The position numbers were made by a program, and so were the translations under genes. A stretch of 64,000 nt of DNA from assembly GCF_029224025.1 (NCBI RefSeq), contig NZ_CP119392.1, positions 2,379,001-2,443,000 on the forward strand, read 5' to 3'. The notes below the pieces were generated by a model. The model did no database searches and was not told where the DNA came from. It was given only the letters and a program-made list of their open reading frames with translations. This DNA comes from Rhodanobacter sp. AS-Z3. GTDB taxonomy: Bacteria > Pseudomonadota > Gammaproteobacteria > Xanthomonadales > Rhodanobacteraceae. Shown piece after piece: positions 17,143-24,607 of the stretch (position 1 is the stretch's first letter; each line of letters begins with the position of its first letter).

Positions 17143-17186
17143 CTGCAAATCCGCGTACGCCGGTTCGATTCCGACCTAGGCCTCCA
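17143..17186 (+). other. tRNA-Cys 3' half: attachment-site remnant
   Basis: These 44 bases read as the 3' half of tRNA-Cys: anticodon loop with GCA, anticodon 3' stem TCCGC, T-loop TTCGATT, acceptor strand CTAGGCC and a genomic CCA end. There is one C-A mismatch in the T stem. The 5' half is missing: the bases upstream do not pair. It lies directly between the lysis genes and an integrase gene, which is what a right-hand attachment site of the prophage should look like. Confidence 0.7.
17164..17179 (+). repeat. Direct repeat, copy 1 (putative attL of satellite-like element)
   Basis: TTCGATTCCGACCTAG, identical to 25049-25064. It covers the T loop, T-stem 3' strand and start of the acceptor strand of the tRNA-Cys remnant. 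The integrase start is about 170 bases downstream. Confidence 0.68.
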
Positions 17187-17220
17187 TTGCGCTTAACCGC
17201 AACATCCCGGAACACCCCGC

Positions 17221-17244
17221 AAACCCCGCTAATGCGGGGTTTTT
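17221..17244 (+). terminator. Rho-independent terminator
   Basis: Stem AAACCCCGC / GCGGGGTTT with a TAAT loop, followed by T residues. It follows the lysis genes and the tRNA remnant and would insulate the integrase gene from late phage transcription. Confidence 0.75.
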
Positions 17245-17310
17245 CTTTGTCTGACGTCCCGTAGTACTCCCGCTGTGTCACTTGTGATACCGCAAGTCTA
17301 CCGGTAGCTT

Positions 17311-17348
17311 TGACGGTATCGGCAACATGCCAAATCCGGATACCGTCA
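17311..17348 (+). promoter_or_regulatory. Perfect inverted repeat at the integrase start (possible operator)
   Basis: TGACGGTATC (17311-17320) and GATACCGTCA (17339-17348) are perfect inverted repeats separated by 18 bases. The last base of the second arm is the first base of the preferred integrase ATG. It could be an operator or an RNA hairpin that hides the start codon. Confidence 0.5.
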
Positions 17349-18610
17349 TGCTGACCCCTTCCGCCGTTGCGAATGCGAAGCCACAAGCTAAGCCATACAA
17401 GCTGGCCGACGAACGCGGCATGTATCTACTGGTGAAGCCGGACGGAGCGCGCTTGTGGCGCTTTGATTACCGGCGCCCGGACACGCGCAAGCGCAACACC
17501 CTATCTCTGGGCGCCTTTGCTGACGTGAGCCTGCGTAAGGCACGCGATAAGCGCGACGAAGCCCGCGCGCTGTTGGCGGACGGTATCGACCCCGGTGTAC
17601 ATCGGGTGGCGCAGAAACGCGCAGGCGAAGAACGCGCAGCCAATTCGTTCGAGGTTGTCGCGCGCGAATGGCTGGCCGTGAAATCGCCGGAATGGATGGA
17701 TGAAACTGCGAAGCGCGTAACGGCTTGGCTGGAAAACAACGTGTTTCCCATCATTGGTAAGCGGCCCATCGCGGAACTGGAATACAACGCCCCCGAGTTG
17801 CTGGATGTTCTGCGTCGTATGGTGAAGCGAGGCGCCGTGGATTCTGCGCACCGAGTCCGCGAGCACATGGGCGCTGTGTTTCGTTACGCCATCGCTACGG
17901 GGCGCGCGAAGCATGACCCCGTTGCTGACTTGCGCGACGCGCTGCCACGGGCGGAAGTGGAGAACTTCGCGGCACTGACTAAGCCTGATGATATTGCCGC
18001 CTTGTTGCGGGCCATCGACGGTTATCAAGGTTCACCTGTCACGCGCGCGGCGCTGCTGCTGTCGCCGCTGGTGTTCCAGCGTCCGGGAGAAGTGCGCCAA
18101 GCCGAATGGGAGCATATCGACCTTGATGCGGGTGAATGGCGCGTGCCGGCATCCGTGCAGAAGTTAAAGAAGGCGCAGAAGGAAAACCCGCGTACACCAG
18201 ACCATATCGTGTTGCTGTCGGTACAGGCGGTGGCGATCCTGCGCGAGTTGCAGCCACTGACGGGGAGGGGCCGCTACGTGTTCCCCGGCGCGCGCGACCG
18301 TAATCGCCCTATGTCGAACAACACGGTGCGCGGTGCATTGCAGCGACTTGGCTACACGGGCGAGGAAATGACTGCGCACGGTTTCCGCCACATGGCTAGC
18401 ACGCGACTAAACGAGATGAGCCAGTGGAACCCGGACGCCATCGAGGCGGCGCTGTCGCACAAGATGCCGGGTGTGCGTGGCGTGTACGCCGGACGCGCGA
18501 AGTTTCTGGATGAGCGCAAACGCATGATGCAGGTATGGGCGGACTACTTGGATACTTTAAAAGTCGGCGGGAACGTAATCGCGCTCCGACGCGGGAGCAA
18601 AGGTAAGTGA
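17348..18610 (+). CDS. P4-type tyrosine integrase
   Basis: A tyrosine recombinase that integrates and excises the element at the tRNA-Cys site. The N-terminal arm-binding domain (DUF4102-like) starts MLTPSAVANAKPQAKPYKLADERGMYL. The catalytic residues are visible: Arg in FQRPGEVRQAEW, His-x-x-Arg in HGFRHMAST, and the Tyr in GVYAGRAKFLDER. The ATG at 17348 gives the family-typical N-terminus of 420 residues; an alternative ATG at 17327 adds 7. No clear ribosome-binding site precedes either. The gene overlaps a following open frame by a GTG, suggesting a small operon. Confidence 0.92.
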   Translation: MLTPSAVANAKPQAKPYKLADERGMYLLVKPDGARLWRFDYRRPDTRKRNTLSLGAFADVSLRKARDKRDEARALLADGIDPGVHRVAQKRAGEERAANSFEVVAREWLAVKSPEWMDETAKRVTAWLENNVFPIIGKRPIAELEYNAPELLDVLRRMVKRGAVDSAHRVREHMGAVFRYAIATGRAKHDPVADLRDALPRAEVENFAALTKPDDIAALLRAIDGYQGSPVTRAALLLSPLVFQRPGEVRQAEWEHIDLDAGEWRVPASVQKLKKAQKENPRTPDHIVLLSVQAVAILRELQPLTGRGRYVFPGARDRNRPMSNNTVRGALQRLGYTGEEMTAHGFRHMASTRLNEMSQWNPDAIEAALSHKMPGVRGVYAGRAKFLDERKRMMQVWADYLDTLKVGGNVIALRRGSKGK

Positions 18611-18922
18611 CAAGACTGCTCGCTATGGCGAAGGCCGAATTGGTTGACCTTGTGATTGGTATGCGTGAAGAACTGCGCGATGAAAGGAAGTCCGTACGGG
18701 AGTGGCAGGAATCGTGTGCCTATTGGAAAGAGCTCGCGAACGCGAACGCATTGCAGCATGGGGAGTCACACCGTGTTTCCCGCCCCAAGGTGATGCGCGA
18801 CAACAGGCGCCAGGAAGGCACACGCAAGGAACGCCGACCCGATGTGACGGAATGGATCGCAAAGCAACTCGCGCGGAATGCCTCTGCAAAGTCTCCTGAT
18901 TTGTGTGTCGACTCCCCATAAA

Positions 18923-19741
18923 TCAGTGCCACGCTAAATTAGAGGTCGCCGGGTCGTTTTGAATGCGGAATTCGGCGGGCGTGAGCCCGTCGAGGCTGTC
19001 ATGGGGAATCTCGTTGTTGTAGTCAGCTACCCATCGTTCGGCCTGCTCGCGCACTTCGGTGAGATTGCGGAAGACATGCATGTCCAACACGCCACGCCGG
19101 AAGCTTCCGTTGAAGCGTTCGATAAAGCCGTTCTGCATCGGCCGGCCGGGCTCGATGAAGTCCAAGGCGATGCCCTTGCGTTCCGCCCATTCGGCCAGAG
19201 CCAGCGCGATGAACTCCGGGCCGTTATCCAGGCGCAGCTTGGTCGGGTAGCCGCGCCAGGCGGCGATGCGCTCTAGCGTGCGAATGACACGTGTGGCTGG
19301 TAGATTGAGATCCACTTCGACCGCCAGCGCTTCGCGACTGAAATCATCGATCACATTGAACGTACGAAAGCGCCGCCCGTCCCACAGGGCGTCGGACATG
19401 AAGTCGATCGACCAACTGCTGTTGATCTGGTCGCCGGCCACCAACGGCATCGGGTGCCGGTTGGGTAACCGCTTCTTTCCGCGGCGGCGCCGGTTGAGCT
19501 GCATCAGGCAGTACACGCGCCACACCCTCTTGTGATTCCAAACCAGCCCGCGACGGCGGATCAGTTGGAACAGCTTGTCGAAACCACGCTCCGGAAACCG
19601 CTCAGCCAGCTCGGCCAGCAACGCAATCACTGCTTCGTCCCGATCCACTCGGCGTTTGTAGCGTGCCGTCGATCGAGAAAGCCCCACCGCCTGACAAGCC
19701 CGACGCTCGCTCCAGTCGTGAACATCCATCAGCCACGACAT
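18923..19741 (-). CDS. IS3-family transposase OrfB (catalytic domain)
   Basis: 272 residues as an isolated frame. An N-terminal HTH_21-type region (GLSRSTARYKRRVDRDEAVIALLAELAERFPERGFDKLF) precedes the DDE integrase core: Asp in SWSIDFM, Asp in LRLDNGPEF, and Glu in NGFIERFNGSFRR. It is normally made as an OrfAB fusion by -1 frameshifting from OrfA. The frame is open upstream back to the slippery A-run at 19771-19777. Confidence 0.93.
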   Translation of the reverse strand: MSWLMDVHDWSERRACQAVGLSRSTARYKRRVDRDEAVIALLAELAERFPERGFDKLFQLIRRRGLVWNHKRVWRVYCLMQLNRRRRGKKRLPNRHPMPLVAGDQINSSWSIDFMSDALWDGRRFRTFNVIDDFSREALAVEVDLNLPATRVIRTLERIAAWRGYPTKLRLDNGPEFIALALAEWAERKGIALDFIEPGRPMQNGFIERFNGSFRRGVLDMHVFRNLTEVREQAERWVADYNNEIPHDSLDGLTPAEFRIQNDPATSNLAWH

Positions 19742-19764
19742 CAGCGGGCGCTTGTGCGCCGGGT

Positions 19765-20031
19765 CTATAGTTTTTTTGCGATGACGTCCTTCAGCGCCAT
19801 GTTCTCCAGCGACAGATCAGCGAACATGCGCTTGAGGCGGCCGTTCTCTTCTTCCAGATCCTTCAGACGCCGAACATCAGCCGCTTCCATGCCGCCGTAC
19901 TTGGACTTCCAGACGTAGTAGGTGGCGTCCGAGATACCCAGCTCTCGGCACACATCTTTGACCTGTCGACCGCCTTCGACCTGCTTCAGCGTCGCGACGA
20001 TCTGGCTCTGGGTGAACTTGCTCTTGCGCAT
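19765..20031 (-). CDS. IS3-family transposase OrfA
   Basis: 88 residues: an HTH_8/Tnp-1 domain (SKFTQSQIVATLKQVEGGRQVKDVCRELGISDATYYVWKSKYGG) followed by a leucine-zipper helix (RRLKDLEEENGRLKRMFADLSLENMAL). It binds the IS ends and dimerises. It ends with AKKL and a TAG directly after the slippery run, so most ribosomes make OrfA and a minority shift to OrfAB. Confidence 0.93.
   Translation of the reverse strand: MRKSKFTQSQIVATLKQVEGGRQVKDVCRELGISDATYYVWKSKYGGMEAADVRRLKDLEEENGRLKRMFADLSLENMALKDVIAKKL
19771..19777 (-). other. -1 frameshift site of the IS (A AAA AAA)
   Basis: On the minus strand seven A residues are read by OrfA as A AAA AAA, then CTA TAG. A -1 slip places the ribosome in ACT ATA GAC, the OrfB frame, which is open through the end of the element. 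Confidence 0.85.
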
Positions 20032-20272
20032 CGTTGGTCTCCTTAGGGGCTAGTTTGCCCGGAGACCTCTGGTTATACCTGGACCAAGTTTATGGGGAGT
20101 CGACATGTGGGAACGGGCCCCCGACTACGTGACGGAACAAATCGGATTTGACCGATTCAAGAAGCGTGTCACCGCTGAAAGGAAAAAGGGTCGCATGTAA
20201 ATAGCGACCTATTCGCCATAGAGCATCCCCGGCAATCCCGCAACAACTGCGGGCAACATCGGAGATGCCGCT

Positions 20273-20500
20273 ATGTCCCCTAGCAACACCCCTGCGACGA
20301 CAACTGAACCGGGCGACCTTGTAACCGAACAGGACGCTGCTGCCATTCTGTCTACTGCTGTTCGCACCCTGCGCAATTGGCGGGCCCTGCGCAAAGGCCC
20401 GCGCTATCGCAAGATCGGCGCACGCATGGTGCGCTATCACCGCGCAGACCTTGCCGAGTTCCAGAAGATTATGGCGGGCGATGGTGAGGCTGCGGCATGA
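20273..20500 (+). CDS. AlpA/excisionase-like helix-turn-helix regulator
   Basis: A 75-residue MerR/HTH_17-type protein: LVTEQDAAAILSTAVRTLRNWRALRKGPRYRKIGARMVRYHRADLAEF. Proteins of this type act as AlpA activators of integrase/excision or as excisionases in P4-like elements. It is the first gene of a run of overlapping genes that lead into the replication functions, which suggests control of excision and replication together. A longer leader (about 70 bases after the broken gene) shows no obvious promoter. Confidence 0.82.
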   Translation: MSPSNTPATTTEPGDLVTEQDAAAILSTAVRTLRNWRALRKGPRYRKIGARMVRYHRADLAEFQKIMAGDGEAAA

Positions 20501-20898
20501 CCCGGCCCGGCTCGCATATCCCTAGAAGCGCGAAACCCCACGGCAGCAACCGTAGGGCTTCAAGTGCGGCAATGCTCGATTCTGTGCGTGCATTGTACGG
20601 CGACAAACCGGCGGCACACATCCCCGACAACTGGCGCGACCGTCTGCCCGATCCGGCGACCTACTACGGCCAGCACGTCTCCAAGCTGGGGCCACCGAAG
20701 GGCAACGGCTACGCGGTGGGTCTGTGTCCTTTCCACGACGATCACACGCCTAGCTTTGGCGTGAAGCTGACCGACCCACGCGGGCACTGGTGTTGCTATG
20801 CCGGATGCGGCAAGGGCGACATGGTGTCATTTCACCAGCGACGTACTGGCCTGGACTTCAAGGCCGCTGTGCGTGATCTGATTGGTGGGAGTCGATGA
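20497..20898 (+). CDS. CHC2 zinc-finger DNA primase domain protein
   Basis: A 133-residue protein with the DnaG-type zinc-binding domain: CPFHDDHTPSFGVKL (Cys-x2-His), then WCCYAGCGKGDMVSFHQRRTGLDFKAAVRDL. It is only the DNA-binding part of a primase. The TOPRIM catalytic part appears at the start of the next gene, so the primase is split over two genes. It is translationally coupled to both neighbours by ATGA overlaps. Confidence 0.85.
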   Translation: MTRPGSHIPRSAKPHGSNRRASSAAMLDSVRALYGDKPAAHIPDNWRDRLPDPATYYGQHVSKLGPPKGNGYAVGLCPFHDDHTPSFGVKLTDPRGHWCCYAGCGKGDMVSFHQRRTGLDFKAAVRDLIGGSR

Positions 20899-23330
20899 AC
20901 GCCGTGGCCCAATCTATCGAGACACCTAAAGAGGCGGCACGCCGTCTGTCTGCTGGCGCTATGCGTGATGGATTCAAGCCAATCGCATTGCACTGTTACC
21001 GCGAAGCAAGCGGCGACCCCATGTTTTGGCGCATCCGCTGCAAGCATGCGGACGGGCGCAAATGGATGCGGCCCATGTTCCACGATGGCACCGGCTACGT
21101 TCTAGGCGAGCCACCGGCACCAGCCGAAGGCAAACTGCTGTATCACCTGCCCGAGCTGCTGGCCGCTGACCCCGCTGTTCCGGTTGTCATCGTGGAAGGC
21201 GAAGGCAAGGTGAAAGCCCTGCAAAAGCTGGGCATGGTGGCCACTACATCCGGCAGTTGTACCAGCGCCAGCGGCGCGGATTGGCAGCCATTAGCAGGGC
21301 GTCATTGTGTGATCTGGCCTGACAACGATGCACCGGGCGCGGAGTATGCCGACGGCGTAACCGCCACGCTGCACGCACTTGGCTGCGTGGTCGAGTTGAT
21401 CGACGTAGAGCCGCTGGGCTTGCCTGAAAAGGGCGACGCGGTGGACTGGCTGGCGCTGTATCCGAACGCTACGGCTGATGACGTGCTGGCGCTGTTGAGG
21501 CTGCCCCCTGAAAAATCAGGTGTGGCAGGTGTGGCAGGTGTGGCATCAAGCGCAGCAACTCCTGCGACGCCACACGCTGCCACACCAAAAAACGAAGGTG
21601 TGGCAAAACCAAAGGCACGCTTTGATCTGGTGGCCAATCAGACAGGACGTAAATCGGGTGTCTATTGGATCGGCACCGCGCGCGACAAAGACACCGGCGA
21701 GGAGATCGAGCGCGAACCCGAATGGATCTGTTCGCCTTTGGTAGTGCCAGCAACGACGCGTGACGGCGACGGCAGCGAATGGGGGCGCCTGTTGGTTTTC
21801 ACTGACCGCGACCGCTTGGAGCATCGCTGGGCTATGCCTATGACCATGATGGCGACCGATGGCGCCGACCTGCGCACGGAACTGCTACGGCAAGGGCTGG
21901 AGATAGCCACCGATGGCACGCGGCGGCGGCACCTGCTGAATTACATTCAATGGGCGAACCCGGACACGGCGGCGCGATGCGTCACGCGTACCGGCTGGCA
22001 TAACGATGCTTTCGTGTTGCCGACCTTCACCTATAACGATGAAGCGGAGCCGGTCATTTATCAAAGCGCGTCGCTGGACGGCGTGGCCTTGTCGCAAGCG
22101 GGCACGTTGGAAGCGTGGCGTGAACAGGTGGCCATGCCGTGTGCTGGCAATAGTCGGCTTGTCTTGTCCGTTGCTGCCGGATTCGCTGGCCCGTGTCTCG
22201 GTCTGGCAGAGGCGGAGGGCGGCGGTATTCACCTGCGCGGCCCGTCCAGTGTCGGCAAGTCCACGGCGCTACAGGTGGCGGGTTCGCTGTTTGGCCCGCC
22301 TGCGCGGTACGTTCGCACCTGGAGGCAGACGGATAACGCATTGGAGGGCGTGGCATCGCTTCATTCTGACCTGCTGCTGATCCTAGATGAGATCAAGGAG
22401 CTGGCCGCAAAAGATGCGGGCGCCGTGGCGTACATGCTCGGCAATGGGCAGGGAAAAGGTCGAGCCAATCGCAGCGGTTCCGCACGCGCGGCGGCACGCT
22501 GGCGTCTGTTGTTCCTGTCATCGGGTGAGGTGGGACTGGGTGACTTGATCGCACAAGGCGGAGGAACGCTTCACGCTGGCCATGAAGTGCGATTTATCGA
22601 CGTGCCAGCGGATGCGGGGACTGGACTGGGCTTGTTTGATTGCGTGCCTGATGGCATCGCGCCGGGCGTCTTTGCTGACCAGTTGAAACAGGCGGCAGCG
22701 GCACACTACGGTCATGCACTGCCCGCGTTTCTGGAGCGGCTTACAGCCGACGTGGCCAGCAATCGTAATTTGCTGGTGAGCATGCGTGATGCATTGGCCG
22801 ATGAACTGGCCACCGGCACCAATGACGGGCAGGTGCGAAGGGTGGCGCAGCGGTTCGCGTTGATCGCGGCAGCCGGTGAACTTGCCACACATCACGGCCT
22901 GACAGGTTGGCCACCGGAAACAGCCGAACTGGCAGCGCGTGCGTGTTTTCGTGATTGGCTGGCAACACGCGGCACCAAAGGTAACTCGGAGCCAATGGCG
23001 ATGGTGTCAGCGGTACGGGCGTTTCTGGAGTTGCACGGCGAATCACGTTTCACCCCATGGGATGCCGACGACAAAACCCCGCGCACCATCAACCGTGCTG
23101 GCTATCGAAAGAACACCCCCGATGGCCCGGAGTACTACGTGGAGGGTGAAGCATTTCGACGCGAGATCACGAAAGGGTTTGACTCGCGTAGTGTGGCCCG
23201 ACTGCTGATAGAGCATGACGCCATGCTGCCAAGCCCTGACGGCAAGGCGTCCCGTTCCGAACGGTTGCCGGATAACCGAAACGCGCGTGTTTATCGAATC
23301 CTGCCGAAACTGTGGGAGATCGAGTTATGA
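20895..23330 (+). CDS. TOPRIM-DUF927 replicative helicase/primase
   Basis: 811 residues. A TOPRIM domain is visible at about 95-160 (VVIVEGEGKVKAL with the Glu, then VIWPDNDAPGAEYAD with the Asp-x-Asp). A Gly/Val/Ala/Thr/Pro linker at about 207-236 is encoded by iterated DNA repeats. It is followed by a DUF927 AAA-like ATPase: Walker A GPSSVGKST at about 449-457 and Walker B LLLILDEIKEL at about 493. Together with the upstream zinc-finger gene this forms a P4-alpha-like primase-helicase that would start replication of the element. It overlaps the next gene by ATGA. Confidence 0.85.
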   Translation: MNAVAQSIETPKEAARRLSAGAMRDGFKPIALHCYREASGDPMFWRIRCKHADGRKWMRPMFHDGTGYVLGEPPAPAEGKLLYHLPELLAADPAVPVVIVEGEGKVKALQKLGMVATTSGSCTSASGADWQPLAGRHCVIWPDNDAPGAEYADGVTATLHALGCVVELIDVEPLGLPEKGDAVDWLALYPNATADDVLALLRLPPEKSGVAGVAGVASSAATPATPHAATPKNEGVAKPKARFDLVANQTGRKSGVYWIGTARDKDTGEEIEREPEWICSPLVVPATTRDGDGSEWGRLLVFTDRDRLEHRWAMPMTMMATDGADLRTELLRQGLEIATDGTRRRHLLNYIQWANPDTAARCVTRTGWHNDAFVLPTFTYNDEAEPVIYQSASLDGVALSQAGTLEAWREQVAMPCAGNSRLVLSVAAGFAGPCLGLAEAEGGGIHLRGPSSVGKSTALQVAGSLFGPPARYVRTWRQTDNALEGVASLHSDLLLILDEIKELAAKDAGAVAYMLGNGQGKGRANRSGSARAAARWRLLFLSSGEVGLGDLIAQGGGTLHAGHEVRFIDVPADAGTGLGLFDCVPDGIAPGVFADQLKQAAAAHYGHALPAFLERLTADVASNRNLLVSMRDALADELATGTNDGQVRRVAQRFALIAAAGELATHHGLTGWPPETAELAARACFRDWLATRGTKGNSEPMAMVSAVRAFLELHGESRFTPWDADDKTPRTINRAGYRKNTPDGPEYYVEGEAFRREITKGFDSRSVARLLIEHDAMLPSPDGKASRSERLPDNRNARVYRILPKLWEIEL
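21519..21605 (+). repeat. Iteron cluster A (GGTGTGGCA repeats)
   Basis: Three perfect head-to-tail copies of GGTGTGGCA at 21519-21545, a 32-base spacer that ends in the related CGCCACACG, one inverted copy TGCCACACC at 21578-21586, a 10-base gap, then a direct copy at 21597-21605. The cluster lies inside the linker region of the helicase gene. The same arrangement in mirror image is at 23367-23454. Confidence 0.72.
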
Positions 23331-24007
23331 CACTGGCCGCGATCATTGCTGAGCATTCGGCGAATCTGCCACACCCAACGCGGGAAGGTGTGGCAACGTG
23401 TGGCGTGCAAACCGTTGGTACGCCTAGTGCCACACCTGCCACACCTGCCACACCCAAAAAACAGACCCATGAGGTACGGGCGCAAACGCCGTCCAATACT
23501 GTCCAATCATCCGATGTACTGAAAGCCGAACGCGCGCGCCTGCTGGAACTGGCCGCTGCTGAGGTAATCGACGCGGCCCATGTTCACCGATTGAAAGATG
23601 CCGACCTTGCCGAGTGCCTAGGGCTGGATGACGGGCAGCGCAGGGTATTCCTGCGAATGATGGATGACACGGCAGAGCGTCACGCCGGACGTGTGCCGCT
23701 GGATGACACGGCGGCGATGTACTGCGAAAGGTGCGGCCCGGTCTGGACTCACCCCGACATTGCCGAGAGTCTGCCCGTAGTCAAAGACTGGCCGCGTGCG
23801 CTGGGCTGTCCGTGGTGTTTCGTGCGCAAGGCAGGGGGATACATTCCGCGCCCGCCTGTTGCTTGCTGTGATTGCCAGCACTTCACCGCTGACGCATTGA
23901 ACCGCGAGGCGGGCATAGGCACCTGTACTAGCGACCACGGTTCGTACTGGGCAGGGCAGCGGCATGCCTGCGCAGCGTTCCAGCCTGACAAGGAGCCGAC
24001 TGTATGA
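23327..24007 (+). CDS. Cys-rich zinc-ribbon-like protein of the satellite
   Basis: A 226-residue protein coupled by ATGA to the helicase gene. The N-terminal 50 residues are low-complexity and encode the second iteron cluster (TPSATPATPATPKKQ). Residues 75-125 are helical. The C-terminal third is Cys-rich: CERCGPVWTHPDIAESL, LGCPWCFVRKAGG, PVACCDCQHF, GTCTSDHG, suggesting zinc-ribbon knuckles. I do not recognise a named family; a DNA- or RNA-binding role in replication is only a guess from its position. Confidence 0.6.
   Translation: MTLAAIIAEHSANLPHPTREGVATCGVQTVGTPSATPATPATPKKQTHEVRAQTPSNTVQSSDVLKAERARLLELAAAEVIDAAHVHRLKDADLAECLGLDDGQRRVFLRMMDDTAERHAGRVPLDDTAAMYCERCGPVWTHPDIAESLPVVKDWPRALGCPWCFVRKAGGYIPRPPVACCDCQHFTADALNREAGIGTCTSDHGSYWAGQRHACAAFQPDKEPTV
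23367..23454 (-). repeat. Iteron cluster B, inverted copy of cluster A
   Basis: One TGCCACACC (23367-23375), an 11-base gap, one inverted GGTGTGGCA (23387-23395), a 32-base spacer starting with the related CGTGTGGCG, then three perfect tandem TGCCACACC copies (23428-23454). This is cluster A reversed and complemented: the same number, order and orientation of repeats and the same 32-base spacer. It lies in the coding region for the low-complexity N-terminus of the following gene. Confidence 0.72.
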
Positions 24008-24249
24008 CGTGGCAACCTGGGCAACCTGTGGTGAGTGCCAGCGATGAAGTCGATTGGAAGGCATGGCGCAAGGCCAGCAAGTTGGAGGCGCAGCGTTGGC
24101 GACGGCGGCAATATCCACGCATCGACTACTACCCAAGCGAGGAGGCGCTGGCAGTGATTGAGACGTACACAGGCAACCACGCCGGGGGCAATTTCAGCAG
24201 CGTTATAGATCGCCTGATTCTGTCTGCTGCTGACGACCTTCCGGAATAG
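24004..24249 (+). CDS. Small hypothetical protein, possibly ribbon-helix-helix
   Basis: An 81-residue protein coupled to the preceding gene by ATGA. A Trp/Arg-rich N-terminal part (DWKAWRKASKLEAQRWRRRQ) precedes RIDYYPSEEALAVIETYTGNHAGGNFSSVIDRLIL, a strand followed by two helices that resembles a ribbon-helix-helix DNA-binding fold. If so it may be a repressor in the element. The assignment is tentative. Confidence 0.5.
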   Translation: MTWQPGQPVVSASDEVDWKAWRKASKLEAQRWRRRQYPRIDYYPSEEALAVIETYTGNHAGGNFSSVIDRLILSAADDLPE

Positions 24250-24364
24250 AGTAGTGATAAATAGAGATCGGAACCGTCGATTGCCACCGGCATCGCGCCC
24301 ATGCGTGCGCGCGAACAAGTTAGGACGAACCAATGCGGAACCGTCGAATTAATGGACGCCTTTC
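24250..24364. repeat. Intergenic region with imperfect duplication
   Basis: GGAACCGTCGA occurs at 24270-24280 and 24337-24347. About 30 bases after each copy comes a CATGCG...CGCGAA...TTAGG stretch; the second of these includes the start codon of the next gene. The spacer appears to have arisen by imperfect tandem duplication. No other feature is seen. Confidence 0.5.
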
Positions 24365-24607
24365 ATGCGCGCGAATGACTTAGGCGGTCTGCTCGTGGTC
24401 TGTGGGGGCAGGCGTCGCCGTGACGGCAAGCCCTGCGAAGCTCTAAGCGTTCCGGGCAAGCGTCGCTGCAAATGGCATGGCGGGTGTTCTACTGGCCCAC
24501 GTACTGCCGAGGGAAAGGCTAAGGTGGCGGCTAACCTGCGGCTTTCGATGACCGCCGACGTACGCCTATACAATCTGGTCAGTAGATCAAAAAAGGGGGA
24601 GTTATGA
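24365..24607 (+). CDS. HGG-STGPRT motif phage/plasmid-type protein
   Basis: An 80-residue protein with the motif CGGRRRRDGKPCEALSVPGKRRCKWHGGCSTGPRT followed by AEGKAKVAANLR. This short Cys/His motif family is widespread in prophages, plasmids and islands of Xanthomonadales and rhizobia. Its function is unknown; a single zinc-binding knuckle is likely. It is near the right end of the satellite-like element and overlaps the lipoprotein gene by ATGA-type coupling. Confidence 0.6.
   Translation: MRANDLGGLLVVCGGRRRRDGKPCEALSVPGKRRCKWHGGCSTGPRTAEGKAKVAANLRLSMTADVRLYNLVSRSKKGEL

Larger units (their letters stand above)
18906..20105 (-). mobile_element. IS3-family insertion sequence, IS407-like, 1200 bp
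   Basis: Ends are perfect 17-bp inverted repeats, TGTCGACTCCCCATAAA and its complement, beginning with TG and ending with CA as in IS3-family elements. It is flanked by a 4-bp target duplication TGTG (18902-18905 and 20106-20109), the usual size for the IS407 group. It contains orfA and orfB on the minus strand with an A AAA AAA frameshift signal between them. All parts appear intact, so it is probably active. Confidence 0.93.
18607..20200 (+). pseudogene. 129-codon hypothetical gene split by the IS3-family element
   Basis: The frame starts at a GTG overlapping the integrase stop (or the ATG at 18625) and is cut after 99 codons by the insertion. Removing the element and one TGTG duplication restores a single frame: it continues through a tryptophan codon into ERAPDYVTEQIGFDRFKKRV and stops at 20198-20200, giving 129 residues. 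The intact protein would be charged and helical, with a short N-terminal coiled-coil (ELVDLVIGMREELRDERKSV). I do not recognise its function. The insertion looks recent because the frame is otherwise undamaged. Confidence 0.75.

Noticed and set aside
17088..17186. A complete tRNA-Cys gene at the end of the prophage
   Set aside because: Only the 3' half is present. The bases before the anticodon do not pair with the 3' stem, and no 5' acceptor strand is found at the right distance.
21519..23454. CRISPR array
   Set aside because: Repeat units are only 9 bases, occur in both orientations and lie inside coding frames; there are no regular unique spacers and no cas genes.
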